From assembly GCA_964196155.1 (NCBI GenBank), contig CAXMRP010000045.1, forward strand, positions 1 through 64,000: DNA of 64,000 nucleotides, written 5' to 3'. This stretch comes from CAXMRP01 sp964196155. GTDB taxonomy: Bacteria > Pseudomonadota > Alphaproteobacteria > Rhizobiales > Afifellaceae. Positions 36,614-45,327 of the stretch are shown piece after piece. The number at the start of each line of letters is the position of its first letter. Position 1 is the stretch's first letter. The translations under genes were made by a program, and so were the position numbers. The notes under the pieces are model-generated. The model searched no databases and was not told the DNA's origin. It saw only the letters and a program-made list of their open reading frames with translations.

Positions 36614-36637
36614 CCGACGGCTTCTTCTTCCTTGTTC
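36608..36637 (+). repeat. Right copy of 30-bp direct repeat (helicase gene end)
   Basis: Covers the codons for the helicase C-terminal NKEEEAVG, its stop and two further bases. It is identical to 35653-35682. Confidence 0.9.
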
Positions 36638-38148
36638 GGGACCCGGGTCGGGCGCAGCATGAAGGCCGGGACGTGGTCGCAGAACCCGACCCTGTCGCCG
36701 TCATTCTTCCGGCGTGATCTCGACTTTTCCGGTTTGGCCGCCGCAACCGGCTTTGTCGCTGGCGCAGCTGTATCCGCATCATCGCCACGATCTGCGGCTT
36801 CGACATCAGCGGTTGCCGCAAGGGTCGTTTCAGGGGTCGTATCCGCGGTTGCCTCGATTGCGGCCTCCCCGGTCTTCTTGCCCGACCGGCGCCGGCGGCC
36901 GCGCCGTCCTTTTGCCGGTTTTTCGCCGGCCTCACCAGACGATGGCTCAGTGACCGTATCGGCGGCTTTCACATCATCGTTGCCGGTATCCGCAGTATCG
37001 CTGGGCAATGAGGCCTTTGCCGATGCGCCGGCAGTCACCACATCGATTATCCGGCCGGTCAGGTTTTCAATCGCAGAAATATATTTCTTGTCTGCCGAAG
37101 TCGCGATCGAAAAGGCGGCGCCGCTGCGCCCGGCCCGGCCCGTGCGGCCGATGCGATGGACATAATCTTCCGCATGGGTCGGCACATCGAAGTTGAACAC
37201 GTGCGACACCGCCGTAATATCCAGACCGCGCGCCGCCACATCGCTGGCCACCAAAAGGGTAATCTCGTTGTTACGGAAACTGGCCAGGGTTTTCAGCCGG
37301 TGGTGCTGGTCCATGTCGCCATGCAACGCGCCGACCGAATAGCCATGCCGTTCCAGCGAACGCTGTACGGTGGCGACATCACGCTTGCGGTTGCAGAAGA
37401 TGATGGCGTTGGTGAGATTTTCCGAATTGTCGATCAGCGTGCGCAGTGTCTGGCGTTTTTCGCTGGGCTTGTTGCCCGACCGCACGACTGCCTGGGACAC
37501 ATTGTCCAAAGTCGAAGCCGGTTTGGACACTTCCACCCGCACCGGATTTTGCAGGAACTGATTGGCGAGCCGGTCGATCTCCGGCGGCATGGTCGCCGAA
37601 AACAGCATGGTCTGCCGGGTAAACGGGATCAGCTTCACGATCCGCTCGATATCGGGAATGAATCCCATGTCCAGCATCCGGTCGGCTTCATCGATGACGA
37701 GGATTTCAACGCCGGTCAAAAGCAGGCGCCCGCGCTCGAAGTGATCGAGCAGCCGGCCCGGCGTGGCGATCAGCACATCGGCGCCACGGGTGATCTTTTT
37801 GTCTTGCTCGTCGAATGACACGCCGCCGATCAGCAGCGCCACTGTCAGCTTGTGATTGACGCCATACTTGACGAAATTTTCTTCAACCTGCGCCGCCAGT
37901 TCCCGGGTCGGCTCCAGGATCAGCGTGCGCGGCATCCGCGCCCGCGCCCGGCCGCGCTCCAGCGCTGTCAGCATCGGCAGCACAAAAGAAGCCGTCTTGC
38001 CGGTGCCAGTCTGGGCAATGCCAACCAGATCACGTCTGGCCAACACTTCGGGGATGGCTTCTTTCTGAATAGGGGTGGGTGTCGTGTACCCGGCCAGTTT
38101 GACCGCTTCAACGACTTTGGTGCTCAGTCCAAGGGTATCAAATGTCAT
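36610..38148 (-). CDS. DEAD-box RNA helicase (RhlE type)
   Basis: 512 residues. ATP-dependent RNA unwinding in ribosome assembly or mRNA decay. Motifs: Q-motif TPTPIQ, I AQTGTGKT, Ia PTRELA, Ib ATPGR, II VIDEADRMLDMGF, III SATMP, then helicase C with SDVAARGLD and HRIGRTGRAG. The C-terminal about 130 residues are Ala/Thr/Asp-rich with basic patches (GRRGRRRRSGKK). The start MTFDTLGLST at 38148 is preferred to a 10-residue extension. The final nine codons are duplicated 955 bp away as a direct repeat, so the C-terminus may have been restored by integration. Confidence 0.94.
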   Translation of the reverse strand: MTFDTLGLSTKVVEAVKLAGYTTPTPIQKEAIPEVLARRDLVGIAQTGTGKTASFVLPMLTALERGRARARMPRTLILEPTRELAAQVEENFVKYGVNHKLTVALLIGGVSFDEQDKKITRGADVLIATPGRLLDHFERGRLLLTGVEILVIDEADRMLDMGFIPDIERIVKLIPFTRQTMLFSATMPPEIDRLANQFLQNPVRVEVSKPASTLDNVSQAVVRSGNKPSEKRQTLRTLIDNSENLTNAIIFCNRKRDVATVQRSLERHGYSVGALHGDMDQHHRLKTLASFRNNEITLLVASDVAARGLDITAVSHVFNFDVPTHAEDYVHRIGRTGRAGRSGAAFSIATSADKKYISAIENLTGRIIDVVTAGASAKASLPSDTADTGNDDVKAADTVTEPSSGEAGEKPAKGRRGRRRRSGKKTGEAAIEATADTTPETTLAATADVEAADRGDDADTAAPATKPVAAAKPEKSRSRRKNDGDRVGFCDHVPAFMLRPTRVPNKEEEAVG

Positions 38149-38564
38149 ATAGCTTTTCGTGCCTGCCGGATAAATCAACGGCCAGGATCGTTACTGTGTG
38201 AACAGACAGGCGCGAAAAAAACGCGCGATTGCGCCCGGTATCAACAATTCACCGGCTTTTACAAGCAAAGATTGGATTTTAGCCTAAAATTTCACCGCGG
38301 CATAATGGCAATCTATTGGCTTGCCGCTCGCCTGCCGGGTTCGAACATATGCTGCGCTGGACGATCTACGGTTGCAAACGCGAGAAAGCAGTGCCGATCG
38401 CAGTCTTGCGATCCGGTATAAAGGGCGCGTAAACAAACGCTATAAGATACCGCATTTAACACCGACAATATTGAAGCCGCGCGAAAGAAATTCTGCCGGC
38501 TGTCGTTATCGATCCATGACTGCAAATTTGCCGGCCTGACGGGCGCACACAGGAATATATCCAC
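38149..38564. other. 416-bp divergent intergenic region upstream of helicase and cyclopropane synthase-like gene
   Basis: No gene seen. It includes an AT-rich near-perfect palindrome ATTTTAG-C-CTAAAAT (38276-38290), 128 bp before the helicase start, and promoters of both divergent genes must lie here. Confidence 0.45.
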
Positions 38565-39872
38565 ATGAATGCGCCAGAAACCGACAAGAAACTTCGAGCC
38601 ATTCGGACCATCGTTGCCGAGATCGCGACCCATCTGAATGTGCCGTTGTCTCTGAAAATATGGGACGGAGAGTATCTGCCGCTCGGCACCGATGCGCCAA
38701 ACCAGCCGGCGCTGGTCATATCTGAGCCCGGTGTAATTTCAGCACTTATCCGCCGGCCGACGCTGGATCGGTTGCTCCGCCTCTATGCCCACGGCAAAGT
38801 CGGTTTTGAAGGCGGCACGCTGATCGATATTGCTGAAGCCGCCGGACAGACCAGTACACGCGGACGCCTCAAACAAATTTCCAAACGCAAATTGGCGCGG
38901 GCGCTGTTGCCCTTCGTCATGGCCCCGGCATCCAATGTCATACCATCGCGTAGTTTCAGTGGAGACGAGATCGGCGCCAGCAAGGAAAGCCGTAACGAAG
39001 GCGATTTTATCAGCTTTCACTATGACCTGAGCAACGATTTCTACAAATTGTTTCTCGACGACGCGATGGTCTACACCTGCGCCTATTTCGCTGAGTGGCA
39101 AAACGATCTGGATCGCGCGCAGTTCGACAAGATGGAAATGACTTGCCGCAAACTGCGCATAAAAGCGGGCGACCGGTTTCTCGATATCGGCTGCGGATGG
39201 GGGGCGCTCATCTGCCACGCGGCAAAACATTATGGCGCAACAGCCCATGGCGTCACCCTGTCGAAAGAGCAATATGACTATGCGGTTGAACGCATCAAAC
39301 GCGAAGGCCTGGGCGACCGAGTGACCATCGAGCTCAATGACTACCGTGATGTTGATCAGAAATTCGACAAGATCGCGTCCATCGGCATGTACGAAGCCAT
39401 CGGCGTAGCGGCGGTGCCGGAATATTTGCGAAAAGTACGCTCAATGTTGGCACCCGGTGGACTATTTCTCAACCACGGCATTACCCGGCGATCCAAGCGG
39501 AAAAAGAAACGTTTCGGCAAGCGCCCGGAACAGCGCGCACTGGTGCGCTATATATTTCCTGGCGGCGAGTTGGACGATATCGGCCACACCGCTCAGGAAC
39601 TGGAACGGGCCGGATTTGAGATCCACGACATTGAAGGATGGCGCGAACACTATGCGCTCACCACAAGAATGTGGTGCGAACGTCTTACAGCACGAAGAGA
39701 GGAAGCTGTCGCTCTCGTCGGCGAGCAAGCCTACCGGATTTGGGTTGTGTATCTGGCCGGCTGTTCGATCGCATTTACACGCGGTTCGGCGCGCATCTAC
39801 CAGACGCTTGCCAGCGCCACGGTGAAGGGCCCCGCACCCGTGCCGCCGAGCCGCGCCGATCTGTATCGGTGA
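38565..39872 (+). CDS. cfa: Cyclopropane-fatty-acyl-phospholipid synthase family methyltransferase
   Basis: 435 residues. It transfers a methylene group from S-adenosylmethionine to unsaturated membrane phospholipids. An N-terminal lipid-binding domain (about 1-140, with RLLRLYAHGKVGFEGGTLIDI) is followed by the catalytic domain. DLSNDFYKLFLDDAMVYTCAYF is the family hallmark, and the SAM motif is FLDIGCGWGAL. The C-terminal WVVYLAGC and F-R-G region are conserved. The start ATG 38565 follows AGGAATAT. Several paralogues are usual in rhizobia, so the exact substrate (CFA versus a related lipid methylation) is not settled. Confidence 0.9.
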   Translation: MNAPETDKKLRAIRTIVAEIATHLNVPLSLKIWDGEYLPLGTDAPNQPALVISEPGVISALIRRPTLDRLLRLYAHGKVGFEGGTLIDIAEAAGQTSTRGRLKQISKRKLARALLPFVMAPASNVIPSRSFSGDEIGASKESRNEGDFISFHYDLSNDFYKLFLDDAMVYTCAYFAEWQNDLDRAQFDKMEMTCRKLRIKAGDRFLDIGCGWGALICHAAKHYGATAHGVTLSKEQYDYAVERIKREGLGDRVTIELNDYRDVDQKFDKIASIGMYEAIGVAAVPEYLRKVRSMLAPGGLFLNHGITRRSKRKKKRFGKRPEQRALVRYIFPGGELDDIGHTAQELERAGFEIHDIEGWREHYALTTRMWCERLTARREEAVALVGEQAYRIWVVYLAGCSIAFTRGSARIYQTLASATVKGPAPVPPSRADLYR

Positions 39873-39903
39873 AGTCCATCCGGCACGAAACACCGAGGCA
39901 CAA

Positions 39904-40332
39904 TCAGTCCACCCATTTCAGGATATGGCTGGCAACGGCAACAAGTTCGCCACGCTGATTTTTGATTTCAATGCTTGAGACAGTACGCTTTTCGGTAATT
40001 TTTACCGCGCTGATCGTATAGGTGACGGTGACCGTGTCGCCGATCAGTACACCGGCCAGAAACCGGACCCGGTCGTAACCGAGGGAAACTGGTGTGCCAA
40101 GCTCGCCCGTCCCGGCGGCTTCACAGGCCAGCGTCGAACAGGTCGACATATAGCCGATCAGCAGCGCGCCATGGGCAATCCGGCCACCATAGCGGGTCGC
40201 CTTCATGGCTTCTTCATTGACGTGGTTCGGGGACAGATCGCCGGTGATCCCGGCAAACAGATATACGTCCGATTCAGAAACAGTTTTGGTGAAGGTGAAT
40301 TGATCGCCGACCTTCAGGGCAAATTCGCTCAT
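39904..40332 (-). CDS. MaoC-like (R)-specific hydratase-fold protein
   Basis: 142 residues, single hot-dog domain. The hydratase motif FAGITGDLSPNHVNEEAM followed by GGRIAHGALLIGYMS supplies the Asp and His that add water to 2-enoyl-CoA in PhaJ-like enzymes. The acyl-CoA substrate is unknown. MSEFALKVGDQF at 40332 is the natural start; the longer frame from 40386 adds an unrelated segment. It is convergent with the cyclopropane synthase-like gene. Confidence 0.88.
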   Translation of the reverse strand: MSEFALKVGDQFTFTKTVSESDVYLFAGITGDLSPNHVNEEAMKATRYGGRIAHGALLIGYMSTCSTLACEAAGTGELGTPVSLGYDRVRFLAGVLIGDTVTVTYTISAVKITEKRTVSSIEIKNQRGELVAVASHILKWVD

Positions 40333-40707
40333 GTGTCGCAGCCATTTTTGGGTGTCGTTGAAGTTTGGTACGCACGCCCGGTGCAACCTATGCGGCGGAC
40401 GGCTTCTCGTACATCGAAACGTGAATTTTGCTGTCGGCCGTAAACGCCGAACGATTCCACCCGGCCCATCGTGATCGAAGGGTCATTCCCATCAGTCGGG
40501 CCATCAGGTCAATTTCCGACGGCCAAGCATAGCGCATTCGAGGCAAGGACTAGCGACAATTATCGCAACACCGCTTCCAGCATGCGATTGTTGTTGGCGA
40601 GTTTCTGCGATAACCGGCGGGCCGGTGTCCTTGACCCGGCTAGGCGGATGTCAGGCAAACGATGGCGTTTCCTTTTTCCCACTGGCTGCGCGAAAATCCC
40701 TCGTGGA
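40333..40707. other. 375-bp intergenic region, no feature found
   Basis: It lies between the VOC gene end and the MaoC gene start, both minus strand. Open frames here (such as 40471-40839 plus) lack any recognisable protein character. No repeat, terminator or operator was found. Confidence 0.4.
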
Positions 40708-41103
40708 TCATGCAAACGCCGCATGGCAACCCGCTTCAATATTGTACCCGTCAGGGTCGAGCAAATATGCGGCGTAGTAATTTTGATGATACCGGGCGCG
40801 CAATTTCGGCGCGCCATTGTCCATGCCACCGGCGGATAACCCGTCGGCAAAAAACCGGTCGACGATTGTTCGCGATGTGGCGCTGAATGCAATATGCGCA
40901 AGCGGCTTTATCGGCTGACCTTCCGACAACCAAAATTCTCCGCCGGGATCGGTGCTTTGCCCATGCCCAATATCCAAAATGCCAAAACTGATCGATGATG
41001 GCGTATCCCTGATCAGGCGATAACCATGAGCGCTCAGGGTTTTGACGTAAAACAGCTTGCTGATTGCGATGCTGCTAACGGTAATTCCCAGATGATCGAT
41101 CAT
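40708..41103 (-). CDS. VOC-family (glyoxalase-like) protein
   Basis: 131 residues. A single VOC module opens MIDHLGITVSSIAISKLFYVKTL and closes NYYAAYLLDPDGYNIEAGCH with the D-P-D-G turn. The conserved His at residue 4, the mid-domain HIAF and the Glu of NIEAGCH are the usual metal ligands, so metal binding is likely. The family includes uncharacterised lactoylglutathione-lyase-like proteins. It is unrelated in sequence to the other VOC gene at 9441. It is divergent from the outer-membrane protein gene. Confidence 0.85.
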   Translation of the reverse strand: MIDHLGITVSSIAISKLFYVKTLSAHGYRLIRDTPSSISFGILDIGHGQSTDPGGEFWLSEGQPIKPLAHIAFSATSRTIVDRFFADGLSAGGMDNGAPKLRARYHQNYYAAYLLDPDGYNIEAGCHAAFA

Positions 41104-41295
41104 AAAAAGTATCTATTGTTAATTTGCGCAATATCACTCGCTGTTGGCGGGTTGGGTAGTTTTTGGCTTTTCACCATTGCCGGCGCTGACCAATTCACAC
41201 GGCATTCCCGATTTGTTGATTCATTCATGGTTCCTGTCGGCCAACAAATTATCACGATGGCTCAATTTTCGCCGCATTTGTCAAGGAAACACTAG
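41092..41295 (+). CDS. Possible 67-residue membrane peptide (doubtful)
   Basis: ATG 41092 overlaps the start of the divergent VOC gene by 12 bases. The frame encodes one plausible membrane helix (YLLLICAISLAVGGLGSFWL) after a charged N-terminus. There is no ribosome site and no family. It could be a real small membrane protein or a chance frame in the leader of the porin-like gene. Confidence 0.2.
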   Translation: MIDHKKYLLLICAISLAVGGLGSFWLFTIAGADQFTRHSRFVDSFMVPVGQQIITMAQFSPHLSRKH

Positions 41296-41375
41296 GCTTA
41301 ACGGATTCCTCACAATTTCGGTCTTATCTCCGTTCAAGGGGCAAGTTGCACGTGTAGCGTTTGGAGTATTGCGTC

Positions 41376-41990
41376 ATGATCAGGTCTATAGGATTGGCCG
41401 TTACCGCGTTGATGTTGGCGGGTACGGCACAAGCAGCAGATTTTTTCCGGAATGATCCGGTTTCATATGCGCCGGCGGCGGCTGGCTACAACTGGGCTGG
41501 TGGCTATATCGGCGCCCATGTTGGTTACGGTTGGGGCGATGCCTCCATTTCCGGCATTCCCGATATCGATATCGACGGCTGGGTTGGTGGCGTCCACGCC
41601 GGTTACAACTATCTATATGGTTCGACATTGCTCGGCGTTGAATTCGATGCGTCACTGGCGGACGTCGACGGTGCCGGATTCGGCATCGGAATCGAAAACG
41701 ACTGGCTCGCCAGTGCTCGTGGCCGTCTTGGCTATACCATGGGCCAGTTCATGGTCTATGCGACCGGTGGTCTGGCGCTTGCCGGTGCAGAGGCAAATGT
41801 CGGCGGGTCGACCCAGTCCAATACCCATGTGGGCTGGGTTGCCGGTCTGGGCGGCGAGGCGTTCGTGACGCAGAACATCGTCGCGCGGCTGGAATGGCTG
41901 CACTACGACGTTGGCGACGAGACCTATTTTGGTGTTTCCGGCGAAGGCGATGTGGATGTGCTTCGCCTTGGTGCCAGCTACAAATTCTGA
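41376..41990 (+). CDS. Outer-membrane beta-barrel protein (Omp25/31-like)
   Basis: 204 residues. A signal peptide (MIRSIGLAVTALMLAGTAQA) is followed by YNWAGGYIGAHVGYGWG, amphipathic beta strands with alternating hydrophobic residues, LASARGRLGYTMGQFMVYATGG and a terminal LRLGASYKF ending in Phe, as needed for BAM insertion. This matches the Rhizobiales outer-membrane beta-barrel (Omp25/Omp31/RopB-like) family. ATG 41376 has GGAG 9 bases upstream. A strong terminator follows at 42019-42054. Confidence 0.92.
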   Translation: MIRSIGLAVTALMLAGTAQAADFFRNDPVSYAPAAAGYNWAGGYIGAHVGYGWGDASISGIPDIDIDGWVGGVHAGYNYLYGSTLLGVEFDASLADVDGAGFGIGIENDWLASARGRLGYTMGQFMVYATGGLALAGAEANVGGSTQSNTHVGWVAGLGGEAFVTQNIVARLEWLHYDVGDETYFGVSGEGDVDVLRLGASYKF

Positions 41991-42018
41991 TCGGTTCGCT
42001 ACCGGTTGATACAGGAAT

Positions 42019-42054
42019 AAAAAAGCCCGGCAGTTTTTGCCGGGCTTTTGTTTT
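42019..42054. terminator. Bidirectional terminator between convergent outer-membrane protein genes
   Basis: AAAAGCCCGGCA-GTTTT-TGCCGGGCTTTT: a 12-bp stem flanked by an A-tract and a T-tract (TTTTGTTTT), so it can work for both the beta-barrel gene (plus) and the OmpA-domain gene (minus). Confidence 0.95.
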
Positions 42055-42107
42055 ATCGGCGAGACGCCGGTCTGATAGCCAGCATCCTTCAAGGATTGCG
42101 CGTCCCG

Positions 42108-43721
42108 TCAGTTCTGTGACGTTTGCATCAGCCCGTAAAGATTACGCGCTGTTACCCGGCGGTTGCGCCGCTCGGCGTCATAGGTCGATATTTTCAGATA
42201 GGCCTCGCCGTAGCCCTGGGTGATCAGGTTTTCCGGCGGGATGCCAAAGCTCTCCGACAGCACGATGGCAACGGATTCAGCGCGCTGGTCCGAAAGGGCC
42301 AGGTTGTAATACTCCGACCCCACCGCATCCGTGTGCCCTTCGATCAGGATCAGCGCACCCGGCGTCTGGTAAAGGACATCGCCGATGGCATAGGCCAGCC
42401 GTGACAGGCCAGGGATCTGGCTCTGTAAAATCAGTGCACTGCCGGTATCGAAGGTAATGGCATCCAGATCGACACGCCGAGTAAGGTCGCGGACCTGATT
42501 GTTGTAGAGGATTTCATCCAGCGAGTAGGGCTGCTGGATCTGTGCAACCGGCGGGGCGGACAATGCCTTGTAGATATCCTCGCGCCGTGTCTGGCGACCC
42601 AGTTCAACCACATACTCGCGCTTTGGCACCTGAATGGCCGTCGGCAGATTGACCTGAATATTAAACCTCGGCCGCCGATCGCGCCGCTTCGGTTTGTTGC
42701 GGTTGTCGACCAGAATAAATTCGCGGCCGTTCTTGTTGCGCCGAAACCGCACAACAATGTCGCCATCGCGATTGCGCAGGGTAATCACCTGGCTGCCATT
42801 GGCGCGATAGATCGTGGTGCGGGTCATGCCGTTGCGCAGTTTCACCACCTTGACATCACGGGCGCCACGCAGGGACCGGTCATCATTGCCATGGCTCTGG
42901 ATAAAGGTCTGCCCGCTCTGGTCTTTGATGATCGTGCGGCCATTTTTGGTGCGCACGACTTTGGCGCCGGCTGGTGGCTGGACGGTATTTTGCAATTCGC
43001 GATTTTCCTGCCGCGCCGCGCGTAATTTACGGCGAAGCTTCTTCAGGCGCGGATCGACCTTCTGGCCCTTGATGCCGGTCTGATCGGGTTCATTGTCCTG
43101 AGCGGCAGCTTGCTGTGCCGCGGCTTGAGCGGCGGCCAGGGCAGCCGCTTGCTCTGCTGCCATCTTGGCGGCTTTTCTTGCAGCCTTCTTGGATGCCTTC
43201 TTCTCAGCCTTGCTTGCGGCCTTGTTTGCGGCCTTCTGGGCCGCCTTGTCAGCTTCCATCTGGGTGGCTGCCGCCTCGGCTTCTAACTGTGCCTGGGCAG
43301 CCGCTCGTGCTTCGTCCGCCGATTGTGCGGCCGCTGCCGCTGCTTCGGCTTCCATCCGCTTGCGCTTGCGCCTCAGTTTCTTTGCCGCGGCTTTATCCAT
43401 TTGGTCCGCGTTGGTGTCGGACTGCGCCGTGCTTGGCTGCTGCGCGCCACTCGCCGCGGCCAGCACCTGATCGAGCGCCTGACGGGCCCGGCGTGCGGAT
43501 TTCACGCCGCCGCCGCCGGCCTTGGCTTCCAGCAATGCCTGTTCCGCCACCAGCAGATCCTGGCGTGCCTGAAGAACCGCCTCCGGCTCCGCCAACTGGG
43601 CAACGACAATGCGTCCGGATGTTCTGAACGTGCCGGGATCGGCATGAGCAACCGGCGCAAGCAGCACCGGCGCGCTGAGAAGAACCGCCGCAACCGCGGC
43701 GATGCGTTGAGAAAGTGTCAT
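42108..43721 (-). CDS. OmpA-domain protein with Ala/Lys-rich helical region
   Basis: 537 residues. A signal peptide (cut near VAHA-DP) precedes a helical region (about 50-100), a strongly Ala/Lys-rich coiled-coil stretch (about 110-215), a Lys/Arg-rich middle region, and a C-terminal OmpA peptidoglycan-binding domain (about 415-530: ILIEGHTDAVGSEYYNLALS and RAESVAIVLSESFGI, with the Asp and Arg that hold diaminopimelate). It links the outer membrane to the wall. The Ala/Lys stretch resembles histone-like tails and may span the periplasm. Orthologues are common in rhizobia, but the function beyond anchoring is unknown. Confidence 0.88.
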   Translation of the reverse strand: MTLSQRIAAVAAVLLSAPVLLAPVAHADPGTFRTSGRIVVAQLAEPEAVLQARQDLLVAEQALLEAKAGGGGVKSARRARQALDQVLAAASGAQQPSTAQSDTNADQMDKAAAKKLRRKRKRMEAEAAAAAAQSADEARAAAQAQLEAEAAATQMEADKAAQKAANKAASKAEKKASKKAARKAAKMAAEQAAALAAAQAAAQQAAAQDNEPDQTGIKGQKVDPRLKKLRRKLRAARQENRELQNTVQPPAGAKVVRTKNGRTIIKDQSGQTFIQSHGNDDRSLRGARDVKVVKLRNGMTRTTIYRANGSQVITLRNRDGDIVVRFRRNKNGREFILVDNRNKPKRRDRRPRFNIQVNLPTAIQVPKREYVVELGRQTRREDIYKALSAPPVAQIQQPYSLDEILYNNQVRDLTRRVDLDAITFDTGSALILQSQIPGLSRLAYAIGDVLYQTPGALILIEGHTDAVGSEYYNLALSDQRAESVAIVLSESFGIPPENLITQGYGEAYLKISTYDAERRNRRVTARNLYGLMQTSQN

Positions 43722-43823
43722 TGTTCCAATCCTTGATTACCCGTTTTGCCGACACGGTGGCACAGGCAAGATGAACCGGGCTTGAACAGCCGGATACTGA
43801 TCATAACATATTGGAAAGAATGA

Positions 43824-44372
43824 CTATTTGATGTCCGCAGGCAACGGAAATCCATCCGGCACGACAAGTTTGTCAGGTCGCTGTCTGATTGGGACGAATC
43901 CAGTCCGCTGATAGAGCGGTAGCGCCCGCGGATGGTCCCGGGTACAGGTTTTGACGGTTATTGTTTTCGCATCACGCGAAAACGCCAGATCGATGGCCGT
44001 ACCCAATAGCCAGGCGCCGATCCGGCGACCGGTCCATTCCGGCATCAGGCCAAAAAAAGCCAGTTCAACAACCGGCTGATCCGAAAAATCAAGTTCATAA
44101 AAGCCCGCCGGTGCGCCATCGCCGTAAAGCACAAATATCTCAATACCAGGCTTGTGAATGATCGCGCTCAGATCATCGTCGCTGAGACGCGACCGGTTCA
44201 CCCACAACCAGTCCCGGCCGACTGTACCGTAAAGATAGCGATAAAAATGCAGCGGCACCGGATCGGCCCGCATCAGTGCCAGCTTCATGCCGAATGGTTG
44301 CCGAGGCAGGCGCGCCGGCAGAGCCTCAAGCACCAGATCGGTGATGGTGATCGGAACGATTGTGTCGGGCAT
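43824..44372 (-). CDS. GNAT-family N-acetyltransferase
   Basis: 182 residues with a single GNAT fold. The acetyl-CoA-binding stretch is LMPEWTGRRIGAWLLGTAIDLAF, with R-x-x-G-x-W in place of the classical R/Q-x-x-G-x-G/A; the preceding strand is VVELAFFG and the C-terminal TCTRDHPRALPLYQRTGFVP is conserved. It acetylates an unknown amine substrate. It is separate from the cysK operon upstream, with a gap of 58 bp after its start. Confidence 0.85.
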   Translation of the reverse strand: MPDTIVPITITDLVLEALPARLPRQPFGMKLALMRADPVPLHFYRYLYGTVGRDWLWVNRSRLSDDDLSAIIHKPGIEIFVLYGDGAPAGFYELDFSDQPVVELAFFGLMPEWTGRRIGAWLLGTAIDLAFSRDAKTITVKTCTRDHPRALPLYQRTGFVPIRQRPDKLVVPDGFPLPADIK

Positions 44373-44430
44373 GAATGTGATGCTTTCTGTCGTTGATCCG
44401 GCTCAGTCTGATCAACGCGCGGACAAACGG

Positions 44431-45327
44431 CTAGTCATCTGCCTCGCCGGTCACCACCGGCATGTCGGGATCGGTGCCCCATTGCGCCCACGAACCGTCA
44501 AATACCGCCACATCATGCTTGCCAGCCCGGGCCAGCGCCAGATTGAGGACGGCTGCCGTCACCCCCGAGCCGCAACTGGTGACGATAGGCTTGTCAAGAT
44601 CAATCCCAGCATCGGCAAACCGCGACATGATAGCCGCGGGCGAACCCAACAGCCGATCCACGTCGAGCAGGTCGGTAAAGGGTATGTTGCGCGCGCCAGG
44701 CATGTGGCCGGACCGGGAGCCGGGTCGGGGCTCCGGCTCTGTGCCTTCAAAGCGCCCGGCGGCCCGGGCGTCGGCTACGGTCGCCGCGCCCGTGCGCAAC
44801 AGCGTCTGGATATCGTCGATATCGCACACCGCAGCGGCATCCAGTGCGGCTTTAAAGCTGCCACGGATCGGCGATGCGGTGCCGGGCTCCAGAGCGCCAC
44901 CGGCAGCATTCCACGCCGGCAACCCGCCATCGAGCACCCTCACATTGGTCGCACCAAAACTTTTCAGCATCCACCACACACGCGCTGCCGAAAAAAGCCC
45001 CATCCCGTCATAAACGACAATCAGATTGTCATTCGACAGGCCAAGCCCGCGCGCCACATGGGAAAAGCCGGTGGTGTCGGGCAGCATGTGGGGCAGGGGG
45101 CTTGCCGTGTCCGAGTGGGCATCGATGTCGAAAAACACCGCGCCGGGAATATGGCCGGTGGCAAATTCGCCCATTGCATCGCGGTTTTGCGCCGGCAAAT
45201 ACCACGAGGCGTCGACAATCCGCAGGCCCGCGTCGCCGTGAATTTCCAGCAACCAGTCGGCGGTCATCATCGGGTCGTCGGGTTGGTCGGCGGTGAGGGT
45301 GCCCTGCTTATCCATTGGCTCAACCAT
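44431..45327 (-). CDS. sseA: 3-mercaptopyruvate sulfurtransferase (two rhodanese domains)
   Basis: 298 residues with two rhodanese domains. The C-terminal active loop VTSCGSGVTA carries the catalytic Cys; CGSGVTA is the signature of mercaptopyruvate sulfurtransferases rather than thiosulfate enzymes. The N-terminal domain has WYLPAQNRDAMGEFATGHIPGAVFFDID. The start is ATG 45327 with GGAG 6 bases upstream (ATG 45315 is the alternative), overlapping the alaX end by 8 bases. The long open frame to 45516 lies within alaX and is rejected. It is the last gene of cysK-alaX-sseA. Confidence 0.93.
   Translation of the reverse strand: MVEPMDKQGTLTADQPDDPMMTADWLLEIHGDAGLRIVDASWYLPAQNRDAMGEFATGHIPGAVFFDIDAHSDTASPLPHMLPDTTGFSHVARGLGLSNDNLIVVYDGMGLFSAARVWWMLKSFGATNVRVLDGGLPAWNAAGGALEPGTASPIRGSFKAALDAAAVCDIDDIQTLLRTGAATVADARAAGRFEGTEPEPRPGSRSGHMPGARNIPFTDLLDVDRLLGSPAAIMSRFADAGIDLDKPIVTSCGSGVTAAVLNLALARAGKHDVAVFDGSWAQWGTDPDMPVVTGEADD

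Larger units (their letters stand above)
35653..36637. mobile_element. Candidate 1-kb cassette bounded by 30-bp direct repeats at the helicase 3' end
   Basis: A 30-bp sequence occurs identically at 35653-35682 and 36608-36637. The right copy is the last nine codons, stop and two following bases of the DEAD-box helicase gene (minus strand). The left copy is a displaced duplicate, next to the TfoX gene. Between them lie 925 bp with one secreted-protein gene, an AT-rich upstream region and part of a mosaic repeat. This is the footprint of integration at a gene 3' end, or of a segmental duplication. No recombinase is present. Confidence 0.5.

Noticed and set aside
40471..40839. Plus-strand frame overlapping the VOC gene
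   Set aside because: No family features and overlaps a clear VOC gene on the other strand.
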